Assembly (NCBI GenBank): GCA_900319485.1
Contig: ONOQ01000005.1
Location: forward strand, 1 to 59,873
From: an uncultured Bacteroidales bacterium
GTDB lineage: Bacteria > Bacteroidota > Bacteroidia > Bacteroidales > UBA932
Direction of reading: 5' to 3'
DNA: 59,873 bases
Shown: in pieces, positions 17,115 to 26,723 of the stretch
Numbering within the stretch: position 1 is the first letter of the stretch
Layout of the letters: each line of letters begins with the position of its first letter
The notes under the pieces: generated by a model
Database searches by the model: none
Seen by the model: only the letters and a program-made list of their open reading frames with translations
What the model was told of the DNA's origin: nothing
Position numbers and translations under genes: made by a program

Positions 17115-19799
17115 CTAATCGTCTTTATCGTCAGAGATTATATGAAGATCTCTCTGAGGGAACGGAATGGAGATGCCGCTCTCATTCAGGGTCTTGTAAA
17201 CAACCTCCTTGCACTTTTCCACATAGCGGATGCGCTCCGGCTGAAGGACATACTGTTTCACCATAACGTCCACACCGCTGTCTCCAAAGTCCCCAAAACG
17301 CACCTGGATGCCGTATGATGGTTCTACGACGTCTCTACCATAGGCATCCTTGGTTTTCATCACTTCCAGTCCTTTCACCAGCGCCTCACGCACATCTTCG
17401 AAATCGGTACCGTAAGCTACTCCAACGTGGATAGTGGTAAGTTCATATCCATTATTGCGGGTAAGGTTTGTGAAGTTCTTGCCAAAAAGGGACGAGTTCA
17501 GGAAAGCCACGTTGGTGCCGTCTATAGTTTCCACCATAGTTGTCTGGTAATTGATGTCCGTCACCTTGCCGCGCACGCCGTCGCATACAATCCAGTCCCC
17601 TACCCTTAACCGGCCTCCCATAAGTTGGATACCATAAACAAAATTATTGATGATATCCTTCAGGGCAAGGCCGATACCAGCCGACAGGCCACCGGCGATG
17701 AGCCCCAGAGACCCGGTAGGAATATTGAGCGTAACGATGAAAATATCAATGTACACAAACCAGATGAAAACGGTTATCAGGCTGTTTCCAAGTGAGAGGT
17801 TAATCTCGTTGCTTCGGACGCTCTTCCTGTTATTCTTTCTGAGGAAATGCTTATACCGGGAAATCTGCCAAATGGTGTGGAGCGCTTTATCGGCATAACG
17901 GAATACGAAAAACAGTCCCGCGAGGAAAATGATGCTATATAAGGACACCCGGAATTCTCCCTGACGGATGAAAGGCTCCTCAAAAATGCTGCGGTAGAGA
18001 TCCCTGAATTCAAAGATGTCAAGGGCCCAGTCCACGCATGTGGGGATTGAGAACAGCGCCATAAGCGGAATCAGTACTTCCTTAACAAGGTCATAGAACC
18101 AGGTGGCGGAGAACATCAGTTGCTCCTTGGATGGGCCCGTCACATAGGTAATCCGCTGCTTGAATTCAGATACAAGTTTGTTGAGCCTTTTTTCCTTGTA
18201 CAGAAGCAGAAGGTCCCAGACCGTGGCTATGGCAAGGATGAGAGCCAGTTGGAAATACCACCACACCAGGATGATCAGCGCCATGAAGATGAAGCCTGCC
18301 CAGCTGAAATACGTTGCCACCGCAGTAATTCCCAGGGATATCCAGCCTATGACAGTATCGGCCTTGTCAGACTTCCTGCCCCTGAAAAGGTTGGTAAGAA
18401 GCTGCCATACCGTCATCAGCATAAGAAGCGGCGGGAATATCAGGTTCATTATGGCATTGGGCATAAACAGGGCGCGGCAACTTATCACGAAGAGCGCCGT
18501 GCAGATGGTGGGAAGATAATTCCTGAAGCCGTTTTTCAGTTTGTCCGGCTTTATACGGATAAGGAGGGCCGCCGTAATGGCCATCAGAAGCCAGATAAAG
18601 GTATGCAGCAGACTGAGGGATTTGATTACCCTGTCATCCGTGGTAATCTCAAAAGTAAGGCCGATGAAAAGGATGCAGCCAAGAAGAAGGGCTATATATC
18701 GGCGCTGCTCCGGGGCGACCGCCTTCTTCACAGGCTTCACAAAGCGGAAGACGGGCAGCAGAAGAAGGGCCGCAATTCCCCAGAGGACAAAGAACAATAC
18801 GCCATAAATAAGCAGCCATACAAGGGACGCGGAATTTCTGGAGCGGTTGTCCTTGTTTGCCTGATCGGTCGTCTGCTCTGCGTTTATATCACCTTTGAAT
18901 AACTGCCGGATAAAAGCCAGGGAGTACTTGTTTACAATATCGGCCCTGACCTGCCTCAGATGGTCTTCAGGATGCGCCAGAATCTGCAGCCAGGGGGTCT
19001 GTCCTTCCACGAAGACACTTTTCCGGAGTATCTTGTAATAGTCACGGGCGTAATCGTAGGATTCCGTCATGCGGAGCTGGGCCTCGCGGTAATGGGTGCT
19101 GTCGGCCATCACCATACTACGGGTCTCGGCGTACATCTTCAGCAGTTCCGACGCATAGAACAGGCAGGTGTCACGGTCTGTCTGGCCCTGCTCGGTGAGG
19201 ATGAAGGCCGGCACGTTTTCCTCCGTGGCCACCGTATCCTGAACCTGGCGGGCCATAGCCTGCTCAATCACCTCCGCCTGCTCGATGATCTCCTGCTGGA
19301 GGAGACTTGCGTTCTGCATCAGATGGGTGTCCAGGGTGTCGTTATGATATGCAAGGCTGTCCGGGACCACATCCACATCCTTGAGTTCCGGAGGGAGACG
19401 CCTCAGGGACTCAATGAGACGGGCGTAGCGGTTGATTTCGATATCCAGTTTTGCCACCACGCGGTCATAGGGAGTGCGGTTCTTGTTGAAATCGTTGTAT
19501 TCCTGGCTCACCTTCTCCAGTGCGTAACTGATGTCAAAGGTGTAGTCCTGCTTTTGGGAATACAGCATAAGGGAAAGGTCGTTGCACTTTTTGACGATAT
19601 CCACCATCTGGCCGTGCTGGACCTGATATTTCCCCTGCATCCTTTCCTGGGTCTGGGATATTTCCTGATAATCCTGGGACAATTCACGCCTCAGGTTGGA
19701 CAGGGTGGTGTCCAGATTCATCCCCGTAAAAACGGCCATAGCCGGCACCGCTACGGCAAAAAGCGCCACCAGGATGCTCAGAAACTTATTTTTTTTCAT
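17115..19799 (-). CDS. Large mechanosensitive ion channel of the MscS/MscK type
   Basis: 894 residues. Signal-like N-terminal helix, a long helical periplasmic region (about 30-290, rich in Gln/Glu), then about ten membrane helices and a C-terminal MscS pore and beta domain (GLIAGGLSAGIGLALKDIINNF, then LRVGDWIVCDGVRGKVTDIN). The glycine/alanine pattern of the first motif is the pore helix TM3. The channel opens under membrane tension to release solutes on osmotic downshift. The long periplasmic extension resembles MscK/MscM rather than minimal MscS. It lies 47 bases after folE. Confidence 0.88.
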   Translation of the reverse strand: MKKNKFLSILVALFAVAVPAMAVFTGMNLDTTLSNLRRELSQDYQEISQTQERMQGKYQVQHGQMVDIVKKCNDLSLMLYSQKQDYTFDISYALEKVSQEYNDFNKNRTPYDRVVAKLDIEINRYARLIESLRRLPPELKDVDVVPDSLAYHNDTLDTHLMQNASLLQQEIIEQAEVIEQAMARQVQDTVATEENVPAFILTEQGQTDRDTCLFYASELLKMYAETRSMVMADSTHYREAQLRMTESYDYARDYYKILRKSVFVEGQTPWLQILAHPEDHLRQVRADIVNKYSLAFIRQLFKGDINAEQTTDQANKDNRSRNSASLVWLLIYGVLFFVLWGIAALLLLPVFRFVKPVKKAVAPEQRRYIALLLGCILFIGLTFEITTDDRVIKSLSLLHTFIWLLMAITAALLIRIKPDKLKNGFRNYLPTICTALFVISCRALFMPNAIMNLIFPPLLMLMTVWQLLTNLFRGRKSDKADTVIGWISLGITAVATYFSWAGFIFMALIILVWWYFQLALILAIATVWDLLLLYKEKRLNKLVSEFKQRITYVTGPSKEQLMFSATWFYDLVKEVLIPLMALFSIPTCVDWALDIFEFRDLYRSIFEEPFIRQGEFRVSLYSIIFLAGLFFVFRYADKALHTIWQISRYKHFLRKNNRKSVRSNEINLSLGNSLITVFIWFVYIDIFIVTLNIPTGSLGLIAGGLSAGIGLALKDIINNFVYGIQLMGGRLRVGDWIVCDGVRGKVTDINYQTTMVETIDGTNVAFLNSSLFGKNFTNLTRNNGYELTTIHVGVAYGTDFEDVREALVKGLEVMKTKDAYGRDVVEPSYGIQVRFGDFGDSGVDVMVKQYVLQPERIRYVEKCKEVVYKTLNESGISIPFPQRDLHIISDDKDD

Positions 19800-19846
19800 A
19801 TTCCGGCTTTAACAAAATAAGGTTAGGGACTCTAACGTTCTTAACC

Positions 19847-20437
19847 TTATTTTTCTATCAGTTTCAGGAATTCGTTGCGGGTTTTCTGGCTCTTCAGGAA
19901 GATGCCGGAGAACGCGCTGGTTGTGGTTATTGCGTTTGATTTCTGCACGCCGCGCATTGACATACAGGTGTGCATAGCCTCAATCACAACGGCAACTCCA
20001 AGGGGCTGGAGGCTGTCCTGGATGCAGTCACGGATCTGTTCCGTGAGGCGCTCCTGGACCTGGAGCCTGCGCGCGTAAGTTTCCACTACGCGGGCAATTT
20101 TGCTGAGGCCGGTAATCTGGCCGTTGGGGATGTAAGCCACGTGGGCCTTGCCGATAAAAGGCAGCATGTGATGCTCACAGAGGGAGAAAAGTTCTATGTC
20201 CTTCACAATGACCATGTGGTTGTAGGGCTCAGTGAAAAGGGCGCTTTTCACTATGGTTTCGCCGTTCTGGAAATACCCCTGGGTAAGGAACTGCATGGCC
20301 TTAGCCACGCGCTCCGGGGTTTTGTGGAGGCCTTCCCTCTCTACGTCTTCTCCAAGGAGACCCAGGATAGCCTTGATGTGGGCGGCTATCTGCTCTGTGG
20401 TATCTTGGTCGTACTGTTCTATCTTTCTGTATGCCAT
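19847..20437 (-). CDS. folE: GTP cyclohydrolase I
   Basis: 196 residues. Converts GTP to 7,8-dihydroneopterin triphosphate, the first step of tetrahydrofolate (and pterin/queuosine-type) synthesis. Zinc ligands are visible in [10 protein letters not shown] (Cys, His) and in [10 protein letters not shown] (Cys); the [12 protein letters not shown] and TTTSAFSG motifs are diagnostic. Length is normal for the type IA enzyme. It is the first gene of the minus-strand run that continues to the MscS-type channel. It diverges from the DUF2795 gene. Confidence 0.96.
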   Translation of the reverse strand: MAYRKIEQYDQDTTEQIAAHIKAILGLLGEDVEREGLHKTPERVAKAMQFLTQGYFQNGETIVKSALFTEPYNHMVIVKDIELFSLCEHHMLPFIGKAHVAYIPNGQITGLSKIARVVETYARRLQVQERLTEQIRDCIQDSLQPLGVAVVIEAMHTCMSMRGVQKSNAITTTSAFSGIFLKSQKTRNEFLKLIEK

Positions 20438-20504
20438 TGGCCTGTAATTTGAAGCAATTCTCTACAAAAATAGCGAAAAAAATTCATTATATAAGTTTTT
20501 TTCC

Positions 20505-20512
20505 TATCTTTG
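20505..20512 (+). promoter_or_regulatory. -7 promoter box of the DUF2795 gene
   Basis: TATCTTTG matches the Bacteroidetes -7 element TAnnTTTG. The position 20 bases upstream is AT-rich without a clear TTTG. It implies a leader of about 50 bases before ATG 20568, containing a short CCCC/GGGG-like hairpin. Confidence 0.6.
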
Positions 20513-20567
20513 CAGCCCCAAATGTGGGACCAACTAAGATTTTTAACAATTAAAACGCTATAATACA

Positions 20568-20789
20568 ATGTTTTGGACACTTGAACTTGCAAGCTCACTG
20601 GACGACGCCCCGTGGCCCGCAACCAAAGAGGAGCTCATAGACTACGCAAACCGCACCTGCGCCCCCGAAGAAGTTATCGAAAACCTTGAGGAACTGGACG
20701 ATGACACCGAGATCTACGAATCCATAGAGGACATCTGGCCAGACTACCCCACCAAGGAAGACTTCATGTGGAACGAGGAAGAATATTAG
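20568..20789 (+). CDS. DUF2795 small acidic protein
   Basis: 73 residues, very acidic (MFWTLELASSLDDAPWPATKEELIDYAN...). The WPATKEELIDYANR and PEEVIENLEELDDD pattern matches the DUF2795 family found next to housekeeping genes across Bacteroidetes; function unknown. It has its own promoter (20505) and is followed at once by a 101-bp palindrome that probably terminates it. Free-standing monocistronic gene of probable high expression, judging from the strong -7 box. Confidence 0.85.
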   Translation: MFWTLELASSLDDAPWPATKEELIDYANRTCAPEEVIENLEELDDDTEIYESIEDIWPDYPTKEDFMWNEEEY

Positions 20790-20793
20790 CGCA

Positions 20794-20894
20794 GAATGTA
20801 AACTATTCACTATCAATAGTTTATGCAAAATGCTCCAGGCAATTTCGCCCGGAGCTTTTTGCATAATGTGCTGTAAATGAGTTATTTACATTCA
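20794..20894. terminator. Long palindromic element, copy A (GAATGTAAA-arm subtype)
   Basis: Outer arms GAATGTAAA (20794-20802) and TTTACATTC (20886-20894); inner arms TTATGCAAAA and TTTTTGCATAA; inner stem GCTCC/GGAGC. It fills the gap between convergent genes (20789 end, 20900 end), consistent with a bidirectional terminator. Six relatives lie at 34090, 35505, 36206, 43607, 51181 and 53536. Confidence 0.75.
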
Positions 20895-20899
20895 ACGGC

Positions 20900-22327
20900 C
20901 TACTGTGCCTTGAAGAAGGCCTTGGCATTGGCGTCCCAGCCGGAGGGGTAGGCGTGGCCCATCTTGGGGTAGAAGGTCATCTGCTTTTTCACTGCCGGAG
21001 TTTTGGCGTTGTTGTAGGGCGCAATGTTGGTGTGGGGAGGGCAGATGTTGTCCTGAAGGCCGATAGCGGCAAAGATGGGGCAGGATATCTTTGTAGCCAG
21101 GTTCTTGGTGTCAAAGTATGACATGAACTCATACATCTGATCATCTGTCCATCCCAGGGACTTCTTACAGTTCTGTGCCATACTGGGGAATCCGCCGCCC
21201 TCGTTGGGGACAATTGTGAAGTAATCCGGGAAGTCACCCATAAATGCCACGGCAGCGGCAATGGCCTTCACGGGATAATCCTTGCTGAGGGATGCTGCAG
21301 CGTAGGAAAAAGCGCCGCCCTGGCTCATTCCCTCAACAAAGAGGTTACTCATATCTATCCTGCCCTTAACCCTTTCGTCTTCACAGAGGGCCAGGAAACG
21401 GATGCCCTGGACACAGTCCATATAGGCGCCGCGATAGTAGTAACTGTCCTTATCGCCGAAATTGACCGTGAACCACTGTTTACTGTAGGGGTTCTGGAAA
21501 TCCTCTTCAATTCCGTCGTCCCTGAGTTTTGCCGTGCGGCAGTTGATCCTCTGGCCACGTGTGGATACATACAGGTGGGCGAACTCCTCCCTGCCGTGAG
21601 GGCAGTCAAGATGGCCGGGGCTCCAGTCGTCGTATCCGTAATAATGGACAATGACGGGATGTGCCTTGCCATCCTGCAGAGGTTCCACGTAATAGCACCT
21701 TATTTTCATCGGCTCACCCTCAAGGCCATCGGGAATGGACTGAAGTTCAACCATATACGTACCGTCGTACTTTGTGGGGACAAAGACCGGCTTCATATCA
21801 ACGGCCTTTAACTGGGTAATGGCGCTTTCCCAGAAAGAGTCGAAATCGGCCTGAAAATCCGGGGCCGATACAATCTCAAAAGGATCTATGCCGATAGGAG
21901 TTGCCGACAGGAAGTTCTTCCTCCCCACCTTGCCGGTGATCTTGTAAAAACCGGGAGCCAGATCCTCTTCAGTGGTGATTTGAAGGGTTTCGGTGGCCTT
22001 AGCCGCCACATCCTTCGTAAACTCATAACTTACGGCCTTCTTGCCCTTGTCCGTGCTCACGGTGACCTTCATTTCCGCCGTTGCGGTCACGGAATTGGGA
22101 TTGGTGAGTTTGAGGGTAAACTGAGGCCTTTTGGAGAAGATATAATCCTCTGCGCCGGAAGTGACGCTGTACTCAAAAGGTTCAAGGTCTTCAGGGTCTG
22201 CAGACGGGGTTGTATCCTCTCCGGAAGGAGTTTCTTCTTCCTTCTGCGGCTCCGCGGCAGGCTGCGGGGTGCAACTGTAAAGCACTACGGCAAGGGCCGA
22301 TATTGCTGCAAACAGTTTCTTTGTCAT
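20900..22327 (-). CDS. Acetyl xylan esterase (AXE1)-like lipoprotein
   Basis: 475 residues from ATG 22327 (MTKKLFAAISALAVVLYSC; lipobox LYSC). An acidic linker (EEETPSGEDTTPSADPED) precedes a beta-sandwich region and then an alpha/beta-hydrolase of the AXE1/cephalosporin-C deacetylase family: nucleophile elbow GMSQGG, a late Asp in GLQDNICPPH and a His in KMGHAYP. The family removes acetyl groups from xylan-type polysaccharides or oligosaccharides. As a lipoprotein it would act in the periplasm or at the surface. It is not in a recognisable polysaccharide-utilisation locus (no SusC/SusD nearby). Confidence 0.87.
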   Translation of the reverse strand: MTKKLFAAISALAVVLYSCTPQPAAEPQKEEETPSGEDTTPSADPEDLEPFEYSVTSGAEDYIFSKRPQFTLKLTNPNSVTATAEMKVTVSTDKGKKAVSYEFTKDVAAKATETLQITTEEDLAPGFYKITGKVGRKNFLSATPIGIDPFEIVSAPDFQADFDSFWESAITQLKAVDMKPVFVPTKYDGTYMVELQSIPDGLEGEPMKIRCYYVEPLQDGKAHPVIVHYYGYDDWSPGHLDCPHGREEFAHLYVSTRGQRINCRTAKLRDDGIEEDFQNPYSKQWFTVNFGDKDSYYYRGAYMDCVQGIRFLALCEDERVKGRIDMSNLFVEGMSQGGAFSYAAASLSKDYPVKAIAAAVAFMGDFPDYFTIVPNEGGGFPSMAQNCKKSLGWTDDQMYEFMSYFDTKNLATKISCPIFAAIGLQDNICPPHTNIAPYNNAKTPAVKKQMTFYPKMGHAYPSGWDANAKAFFKAQ

Positions 22328-22429
22328 AGTCAATTAAGTCTTAAGTATCTGCTAAGTTAAGGAAAAAAAACAAAAAATATGTTGAATCCGGAAAAATATA
22401 GGTAACTTAGGGCCGATATACCTTTGAAT

Positions 22430-23446
22430 ATGAGTTACACAGCATCCCCCACCCGTTACGCCTCAATGCAGTACCGCCGCTGCGGCAGGTCCGGAATTGA
22501 CATCCCCGCCATCACCCTTGGCCTCTGGCAGAACTTTGGAACGGAAACGCCCTTTGAGCGTATCCAGGAGATGGCACACTATGCCTTCGACCAGGGCATC
22601 TGCCACTTTGACCTTGCCAACAACTACGGTCCTGAGCCCGGCGCCGCGGAGGAAAACTTTGGGAAACTCCTCACCTCCTCATTCAAGCCATACAGGGATG
22701 AACTTTTCATCTCCACAAAGGCCGGCTACCTTATGTGGCCCGGCCCATACGGGGAATGGGGATCCCGCAAGTATCTCATCTCCAGCCTTGACCAGAGCCT
22801 TAAGAGGATGAAACTGGATTACGTGGACCTTTTCTACACTCACAGGTATGACCCCCGCACTCCCCTGGACGAAACCCTCCAGGCCCTTGTGGACATAGTG
22901 CACCAGGGAAAGGCCCTCTACGTAGGCGTATCCCGCTACCCCAAGCAGGCTGCCGTGTATGCATACAACTACCTTATCTCCCACGAAACCCCCTGCCTCC
23001 TTTTCCAGGACCGATACAACATCATAGACCGTAACCCTGAGCGCGAGGACCTCGTGTCCCTTGCCGGAGAGGCCGGAGCGGGCTTCATCCCCTTCTCTCC
23101 CCTGCAGCAGGGCCTGCTCAGTGACCGCTACCTTGACGGCGGCATCCCTTCCGGATCACGTATGTCCAAGAGCGGCTCCCTAAGGCCGGAAATCCTCACC
23201 CAGACTATGCTGGATGCCCTTCGGGGCCTGAGGGAAATAGCCCGCGGCCGCGGCCAGACCCTTGCCCAGATGTCACTGGCGTGGCTTCTTGCAAAGCCCC
23301 ACATCACATCCGTGCTGCTGGGCGCAAGTTCAGTGAAACAATTGTCGGAGGACCTTGGCGCGTTGAACAACACCACCTTCTCAACAGAAGAACTGGCCGC
23401 CATAGACCAGTTCTCAAAACCCATCCAGATTACAGACAGGGTGTAA
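22430..23446 (+). CDS. Aldo/keto reductase, YghZ (glyceraldehyde 3-phosphate reductase)-like
   Basis: 338 residues from ATG 22430. [20 protein letters not shown] through [12 protein letters not shown] is the YghZ/Kv-beta type opening. Catalytic tetrad positions are visible: Asp and Tyr in FDLANNYG, Lys in STKAGY, His in FYTHRYD. NADPH-binding motif near [10 protein letters not shown]. Members reduce aldehydes such as L-glyceraldehyde 3-phosphate and methylglyoxal. A -7-like box TACCTTTG ends 3 bases before the ATG, so the mRNA may be nearly leaderless. The 3' end overlaps rfbA by 17 bases in convergent orientation. Confidence 0.9.
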   Translation: MSYTASPTRYASMQYRRCGRSGIDIPAITLGLWQNFGTETPFERIQEMAHYAFDQGICHFDLANNYGPEPGAAEENFGKLLTSSFKPYRDELFISTKAGYLMWPGPYGEWGSRKYLISSLDQSLKRMKLDYVDLFYTHRYDPRTPLDETLQALVDIVHQGKALYVGVSRYPKQAAVYAYNYLISHETPCLLFQDRYNIIDRNPEREDLVSLAGEAGAGFIPFSPLQQGLLSDRYLDGGIPSGSRMSKSGSLRPEILTQTMLDALRGLREIARGRGQTLAQMSLAWLLAKPHITSVLLGASSVKQLSEDLGALNNTTFSTEELAAIDQFSKPIQITDRV

Positions 23447-24323
23447 GCGGTTCATCGGCCAGTCTCAGAAGATACTGCCCGTACTGGTTCTTGGCCATAG
23501 GGGCGGCAATCTCACGCAGTTTATCGGCCGATATCCATCCCTTGCTGAACCCTATCCCTTCCAGGCAGGCCACCTTCAGGCCCTGGCGCTTCTCTATGGT
23601 TTCAATGTAGATGGAGGCCTCGGCAAGGGAGTCGTGGGTGCCGGTGTCAAGCCAGGCGAAGCCCCGGCCAAGAGTCTGGACCTTCAGGAGGCCTTCCTTC
23701 AGGAACTCCTGGTTGACGGACGTGATTTCAAGTTCTCCGCGGGCCGATGGCTTTATATTTGCGGCCACATCAACCACCTTGTTGGGATAGAAATAAAGGC
23801 CCACAACGGCGTAATTGCTCTTTGGATTTGCGGGTTTTTCCTCAATGGAAAGGCAGTTGCCGTCCTTGTCGAATTCGGCCACGCCATAGCGCTCCGGATC
23901 ACTTACCCAGTAGCCAAAGACCGTGGCCTTACCCTCTTCCTCAGCGGTTCTCACAGCCTCCGTGAGAAGGCCCGTGAAGCCGGCGCCGTGGAAGATATTG
24001 TCTCCAAGGACAAGGCAGGCAGAATCATTGCCGATAAACTCCTTCCCTATGATGAAAGCCTGCGCAAGGCCGTCTGGGGAAGGCTGCTCCGCGTACTGGA
24101 GATTGATTCCGAAATTGGAGCCGTCGCCAAGGAGCCGCCGGAAACCGGGGAGGTCCTGGGGCGTTGAAATTACAAGGATGTCGCGTATCCCGGCCAGCAT
24201 AAGGGCGCTGATGGGATAGTACACCATAGGTTTGTCATATATGGGCAGAAGCTGTTTGCTTACGCCTTTTGTGATGGGATAGAGGCGCGTTCCGGAGCCG
24301 CCTGCAAGAACAATTCCTTTCAT
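23430..24323 (-). CDS. rfbA: Glucose-1-phosphate thymidylyltransferase
   Basis: 297 residues, typical length. Joins dTTP and glucose 1-phosphate to make dTDP-glucose, the first step to dTDP-L-rhamnose and related sugars. [20 protein letters not shown] is the nucleotide/phosphate loop; [10 protein letters not shown] holds the metal-binding Asp; ITSVNQEFL and [12 protein letters not shown] are family motifs. It stands alone: rfbB, rfbC and rfbD are not in this window. Its end overlaps the aldo/keto reductase by 17 bases, tail to tail, with no room for a separate terminator. Confidence 0.95.
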   Translation of the reverse strand: MKGIVLAGGSGTRLYPITKGVSKQLLPIYDKPMVYYPISALMLAGIRDILVISTPQDLPGFRRLLGDGSNFGINLQYAEQPSPDGLAQAFIIGKEFIGNDSACLVLGDNIFHGAGFTGLLTEAVRTAEEEGKATVFGYWVSDPERYGVAEFDKDGNCLSIEEKPANPKSNYAVVGLYFYPNKVVDVAANIKPSARGELEITSVNQEFLKEGLLKVQTLGRGFAWLDTGTHDSLAEASIYIETIEKRQGLKVACLEGIGFSKGWISADKLREIAAPMAKNQYGQYLLRLADEPLTPCL

Positions 24324-24355
24324 CTGTCAATAGTTTGGTATGCAAATATAGGCCA

Positions 24356-25108
24356 TTAACGGCTCTTTTCCAACAAGTAACGTTTGCGTTCCTCTTCCGG
24401 GAACCTCTCTATGGCGTAACGGAGCATGGTGCGCGGCATCTGCGATACGCGAGGCTGCAGCCAGGCCTCCAGGGCGGATTTGTCACGCTTGCCGGCCTCC
24501 CTCAGGAGCCAGCCCACGGCCTTGTGGATAAGGTCGTGGGGGTGGTGAAGGAGGATATCGGCAATCCTGAAAGTATCTGTTAACTGGCCATTGCGGATGA
24601 AGGTCATTGTGCTCACGATGCCAATTCTCTGCTCCCAGATGGTACGGCCGTTTGTTGCCAAATTATAGAGAAGCGAGCGGTCCTCCCTGTCCAGCAGCCA
24701 TTGTCCCAGAAGGGGGTAGCAACTGAGGTCCACAAGGTCCCAGTTGTTGATCCAGGCCGTATGATCCAGGTAGAACTCCACGCACTGCTCTTTCGTCACC
24801 CCCGGTGCCCCTTCCGTCACCCCCGACTTGATCGGGGGTCTCTTCCCTGCGTGCGAAAACACTTCCACCAGGGCAAGGAGGGCGGCAAGCCGGACCTCGT
24901 GGTAGGGGCTGGTGATGCACTCCTCAAGGTCCTGGAAACTCACGGAGCGCCAGCACTCCTTCACCACGGCGCGGGTGACGGGAACCTTGATTCCAAGGAA
25001 CTTGTCCCCTTCCCCGTACTGGCCCGGGCCGGTCTTGAAAAAGCGGGAGAGGCCGGGAACCTGGGAAGGATCGGCCTTGGACAGCATCCATGTCAGAAGG
25101 ACATTCAT
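24356..25108 (-). CDS. AlkD-type DNA alkylation repair glycosylase with an in-frame repeat insertion
   Basis: 250 residues of HEAT-like helices. Removes bulky or cationic alkylated bases from DNA. The AlkD active-site region is visible in INNWDLVDLSCY (Trp and Asp). About 16 residues near position 90-105 (GKRPPIKSGVTEGAPGVTKE) are encoded by a 49-bp palindromic repeat that also occurs, in another reading frame, inside the gene at 28087. It lies in a loop between helices, so activity may be kept. The ATG overlaps the YhfC gene's TGA by four bases (ATGA). Confidence 0.88.
   Translation of the reverse strand: MNVLLTWMLSKADPSQVPGLSRFFKTGPGQYGEGDKFLGIKVPVTRAVVKECWRSVSFQDLEECITSPYHEVRLAALLALVEVFSHAGKRPPIKSGVTEGAPGVTKEQCVEFYLDHTAWINNWDLVDLSCYPLLGQWLLDREDRSLLYNLATNGRTIWEQRIGIVSTMTFIRNGQLTDTFRIADILLHHPHDLIHKAVGWLLREAGKRDKSALEAWLQPRVSQMPRTMLRYAIERFPEEERKRYLLEKSR
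24794..24842 (-). repeat. 49-bp palindromic coding insertion (copy in alkD-type gene)
   Basis: On the minus strand it begins GAGACCCCCGATC, then AAGTCGGGGGTGACG, and ends GGGGGTGACG. The core ACCCCCGATC/GTCGGGGGT forms a hairpin. It matches 28897-28945 over all 49 bases with about five differences. Here it is read as RPPIKSGVTEGAPGVT. Confidence 0.8.
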
Positions 25109-25884
25109 AGTTTCTTAGCAAGCATAACGGCGGAAGCGCCAACGGCAACGGCCATAGCGCTTACGATTGCCTCAAGGGCCACCATGCTCACGGAATTCAT
25201 CAGGAGCACGGCGCTGGCATCCACCAGGAAATGCAGAAGGATTGCGGCCGGGAACAGCCACAGCCACTTGCCGCCCTTACGCACCGCCGTCCACACAAAT
25301 ACGGACAGTCCAATCTGGAGGATTATGGCCGATGCCCTCTCCCAAAGACCCGTGAGGAACGTTCCGGGAGTGGAGGTTTCAAACTGAGCGAAAGTACCCT
25401 GCATCTGGGCCTGGGCTTCGGCGGGGACGGCGGAAAGGATTGTATCGGCCTGTCCGGCGTTGATTAGAGCGGCAATGACAAGATTGGAAACCATAGAGAC
25501 GCCGAAGATGATGAGCATCTCAATGCCGCCGTGGCCTATTCCGTATGCCACCGCGGTCCTGGCGCCTTGAGGCTCATCCTTCAGGAGGAACTTCATAGCA
25601 AGGAAGCGGCCGGTCTCCTCAAAGATTCCGGCAGCAAGGCCGCCGTAAAGAGCATAGTACCAGACATTTCCGGTGATAGCAGGGCCGATTGCACCCTTCA
25701 GCACCACCTGATGCAGGATGGTTTCCAGAACCAGGGCAAAGAGTACGAATACGCCGGCGCCAATCAGAATGGTCCGCACCTTTACATTGTACTTTTTCAC
25801 CATCCACAGGCTCAGGAGGATGGGCACGGCAATGCCAAGGACGGCACAGATTGCCATAGTGATAATTGAACTTACCGGTACCAT
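25105..25884 (-). CDS. YhfC family intramembrane metalloprotease-like protein
   Basis: 259 residues with about seven membrane helices. IFEETGRFLAMKFL (EExxR-like motif) and AYGIGHGGIEML (His-containing motif) are the conserved signatures of the YhfC/CPBP-like membrane protease group. Substrate and role are unknown. It is translationally coupled to the downstream alkD-type gene (ATGA overlap) and lies 3 bases after the TSCPD gene, so the three probably form an operon (25888-24356). Confidence 0.85.
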   Translation of the reverse strand: MVPVSSIITMAICAVLGIAVPILLSLWMVKKYNVKVRTILIGAGVFVLFALVLETILHQVVLKGAIGPAITGNVWYYALYGGLAAGIFEETGRFLAMKFLLKDEPQGARTAVAYGIGHGGIEMLIIFGVSMVSNLVIAALINAGQADTILSAVPAEAQAQMQGTFAQFETSTPGTFLTGLWERASAIILQIGLSVFVWTAVRKGGKWLWLFPAAILLHFLVDASAVLLMNSVSMVALEAIVSAMAVAVGASAVMLAKKL

Positions 25885-25887
25885 ATG

Positions 25888-26175
25888 CTATAACTGTTTC
25901 AATGCCTTGGATAACTGGTCCGGGCAACTGGTGCCGCGGCCCTTGCAGTTGATGCCTTCAAGGCGGGAGATTATATCGGCCTTATTCATCCCCTGAATGA
26001 GCGCGCCTATTCCCTGAAGGTTTCCGTGGCAGCCGCCGGTGTAGCGGACGCTCCTTACCACGTCCCCCTCAAGTTCAATGTCTATCTGGCGGGAACAGAC
26101 TGCGCCGCTGGTCTGGAAGGAGGCCTTGCGGATGCCCCCTTCTGTCTGGTCTGAGATCTTTGTTACTTCAAACAT
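25888..26175 (-). CDS. TSCPD-domain protein (TIGR03905-like)
   Basis: 95 residues from ATG 26175 (MFEVTKISDQTEGGIRKASF). A longer frame runs back through the 52-bp array to 26388, but that stretch is repeat DNA and is not a credible N-terminus. The CxxQI and CHGN...GRGTSCPDQLSKAL motifs mark the TSCPD domain, which also occurs at the C-terminus of vitamin B12-dependent ribonucleotide reductases. As a free-standing small protein its role is not established. First gene of a probable operon with yhfC and alkD types. Confidence 0.85.
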   Translation of the reverse strand: MFEVTKISDQTEGGIRKASFQTSGAVCSRQIDIELEGDVVRSVRYTGGCHGNLQGIGALIQGMNKADIISRLEGINCKGRGTSCPDQLSKALKQL

Positions 26176-26193
26176 ACTATTTCTACGTTTCTG

Positions 26194-26395
26194 GTGCGGG
26201 TGATGTGACTTTTCTTGGCACATATCCAGCACTTTTAGTCCTTTTCTGCGGGTGATGTGACTTTTTCCGGCACACCACCGGCACTTTTGGCCCTTTTCTG
26301 CGGGTGATGTGACTATTTTCGGCACACCACCAGCACTTTTGGCCCTTTTCTGCGGGTGATGTGACTTTTTTCGGCACATCACCGTCACAAGCTAG
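26194..26395 (-). repeat. Left 52-bp tandem array (4 units) beside the RAYT gene
   Basis: Units begin at 26194, 26246, 26298 and 26350: an exact 52-base period. Each holds GGTGATGTG, a short T-rich loop, and CACAYCACC, a REP-like hairpin, followed by GCACTTTTGGCCCTTTT. The units are in inverted orientation relative to the array at 27602. Confidence 0.9.
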
Positions 26396-26616
26396 GTGTG
26401 GTCAATGGTGTACAGATTGCCCTTGCGGACAATCACGTTCTCATTTTCATAGGGTCTGTTTTCCGACACCTTCTTGGTGCGGAAGGTCTGGTACTTGATT
26501 TTGAGCAGGTCTCTCATCCTTGGATCCGCGAACATTGCTGCGGCCGATCCAAAGTAAAAGTGTTCACGGGTGTCCTTGACCTCCACGTGAATGATGGTTC
26601 TGTGATGGATTAACAT
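26392..26616 (-). CDS. Small hypothetical protein
   Basis: 74 residues (MLIHHRTIIHVEVKDTREHF...). No known family recognised; the mixed charged/hydrophobic pattern with KIKYQTFRTKKVSENRPYENENV looks like a real small protein. It has a promoter candidate upstream (TAAATTTG at 26627-26634 on the minus strand, with TTTG 18 bases before). Its 3' end stops at the edge of the left 52-bp array, which may have been inserted immediately downstream. Confidence 0.55.
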   Translation of the reverse strand: MLIHHRTIIHVEVKDTREHFYFGSAAAMFADPRMRDLLKIKYQTFRTKKVSENRPYENENVIVRKGNLYTIDHT

Positions 26617-26661
26617 ATTGCTGGAACAAATTTACAACTTTTCTACAAAAAACAAAAAAAA

Positions 26662-26693
26662 GTTGCAGGTATGTCAACTATTTAATATATTTG
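26662..26693 (+). promoter_or_regulatory. Promoter of the RAYT gene
   Basis: GTTG (26662-26665), exactly 20 bases, then TATATTTG (26686-26693): a good match to TTTG-N20-TAnnTTTG. Confidence 0.7.
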
Positions 26694-26723
26694 TAGAGCC
26701 GTGCAAAAGTGCGGGAGATAGTT

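Noticed and set aside
24701-25387. Plus-strand frame containing the peptide RHPRLDRGSL
   Set aside because: That peptide is the reverse-strand reading of the 49-bp palindromic element, a common artefact in many genomes.
25888-26388. A 166-residue version of the TSCPD protein starting at 26388
   Set aside because: The extra 71 residues are translated 52-bp repeat units; the normal family start is ATG 26175.
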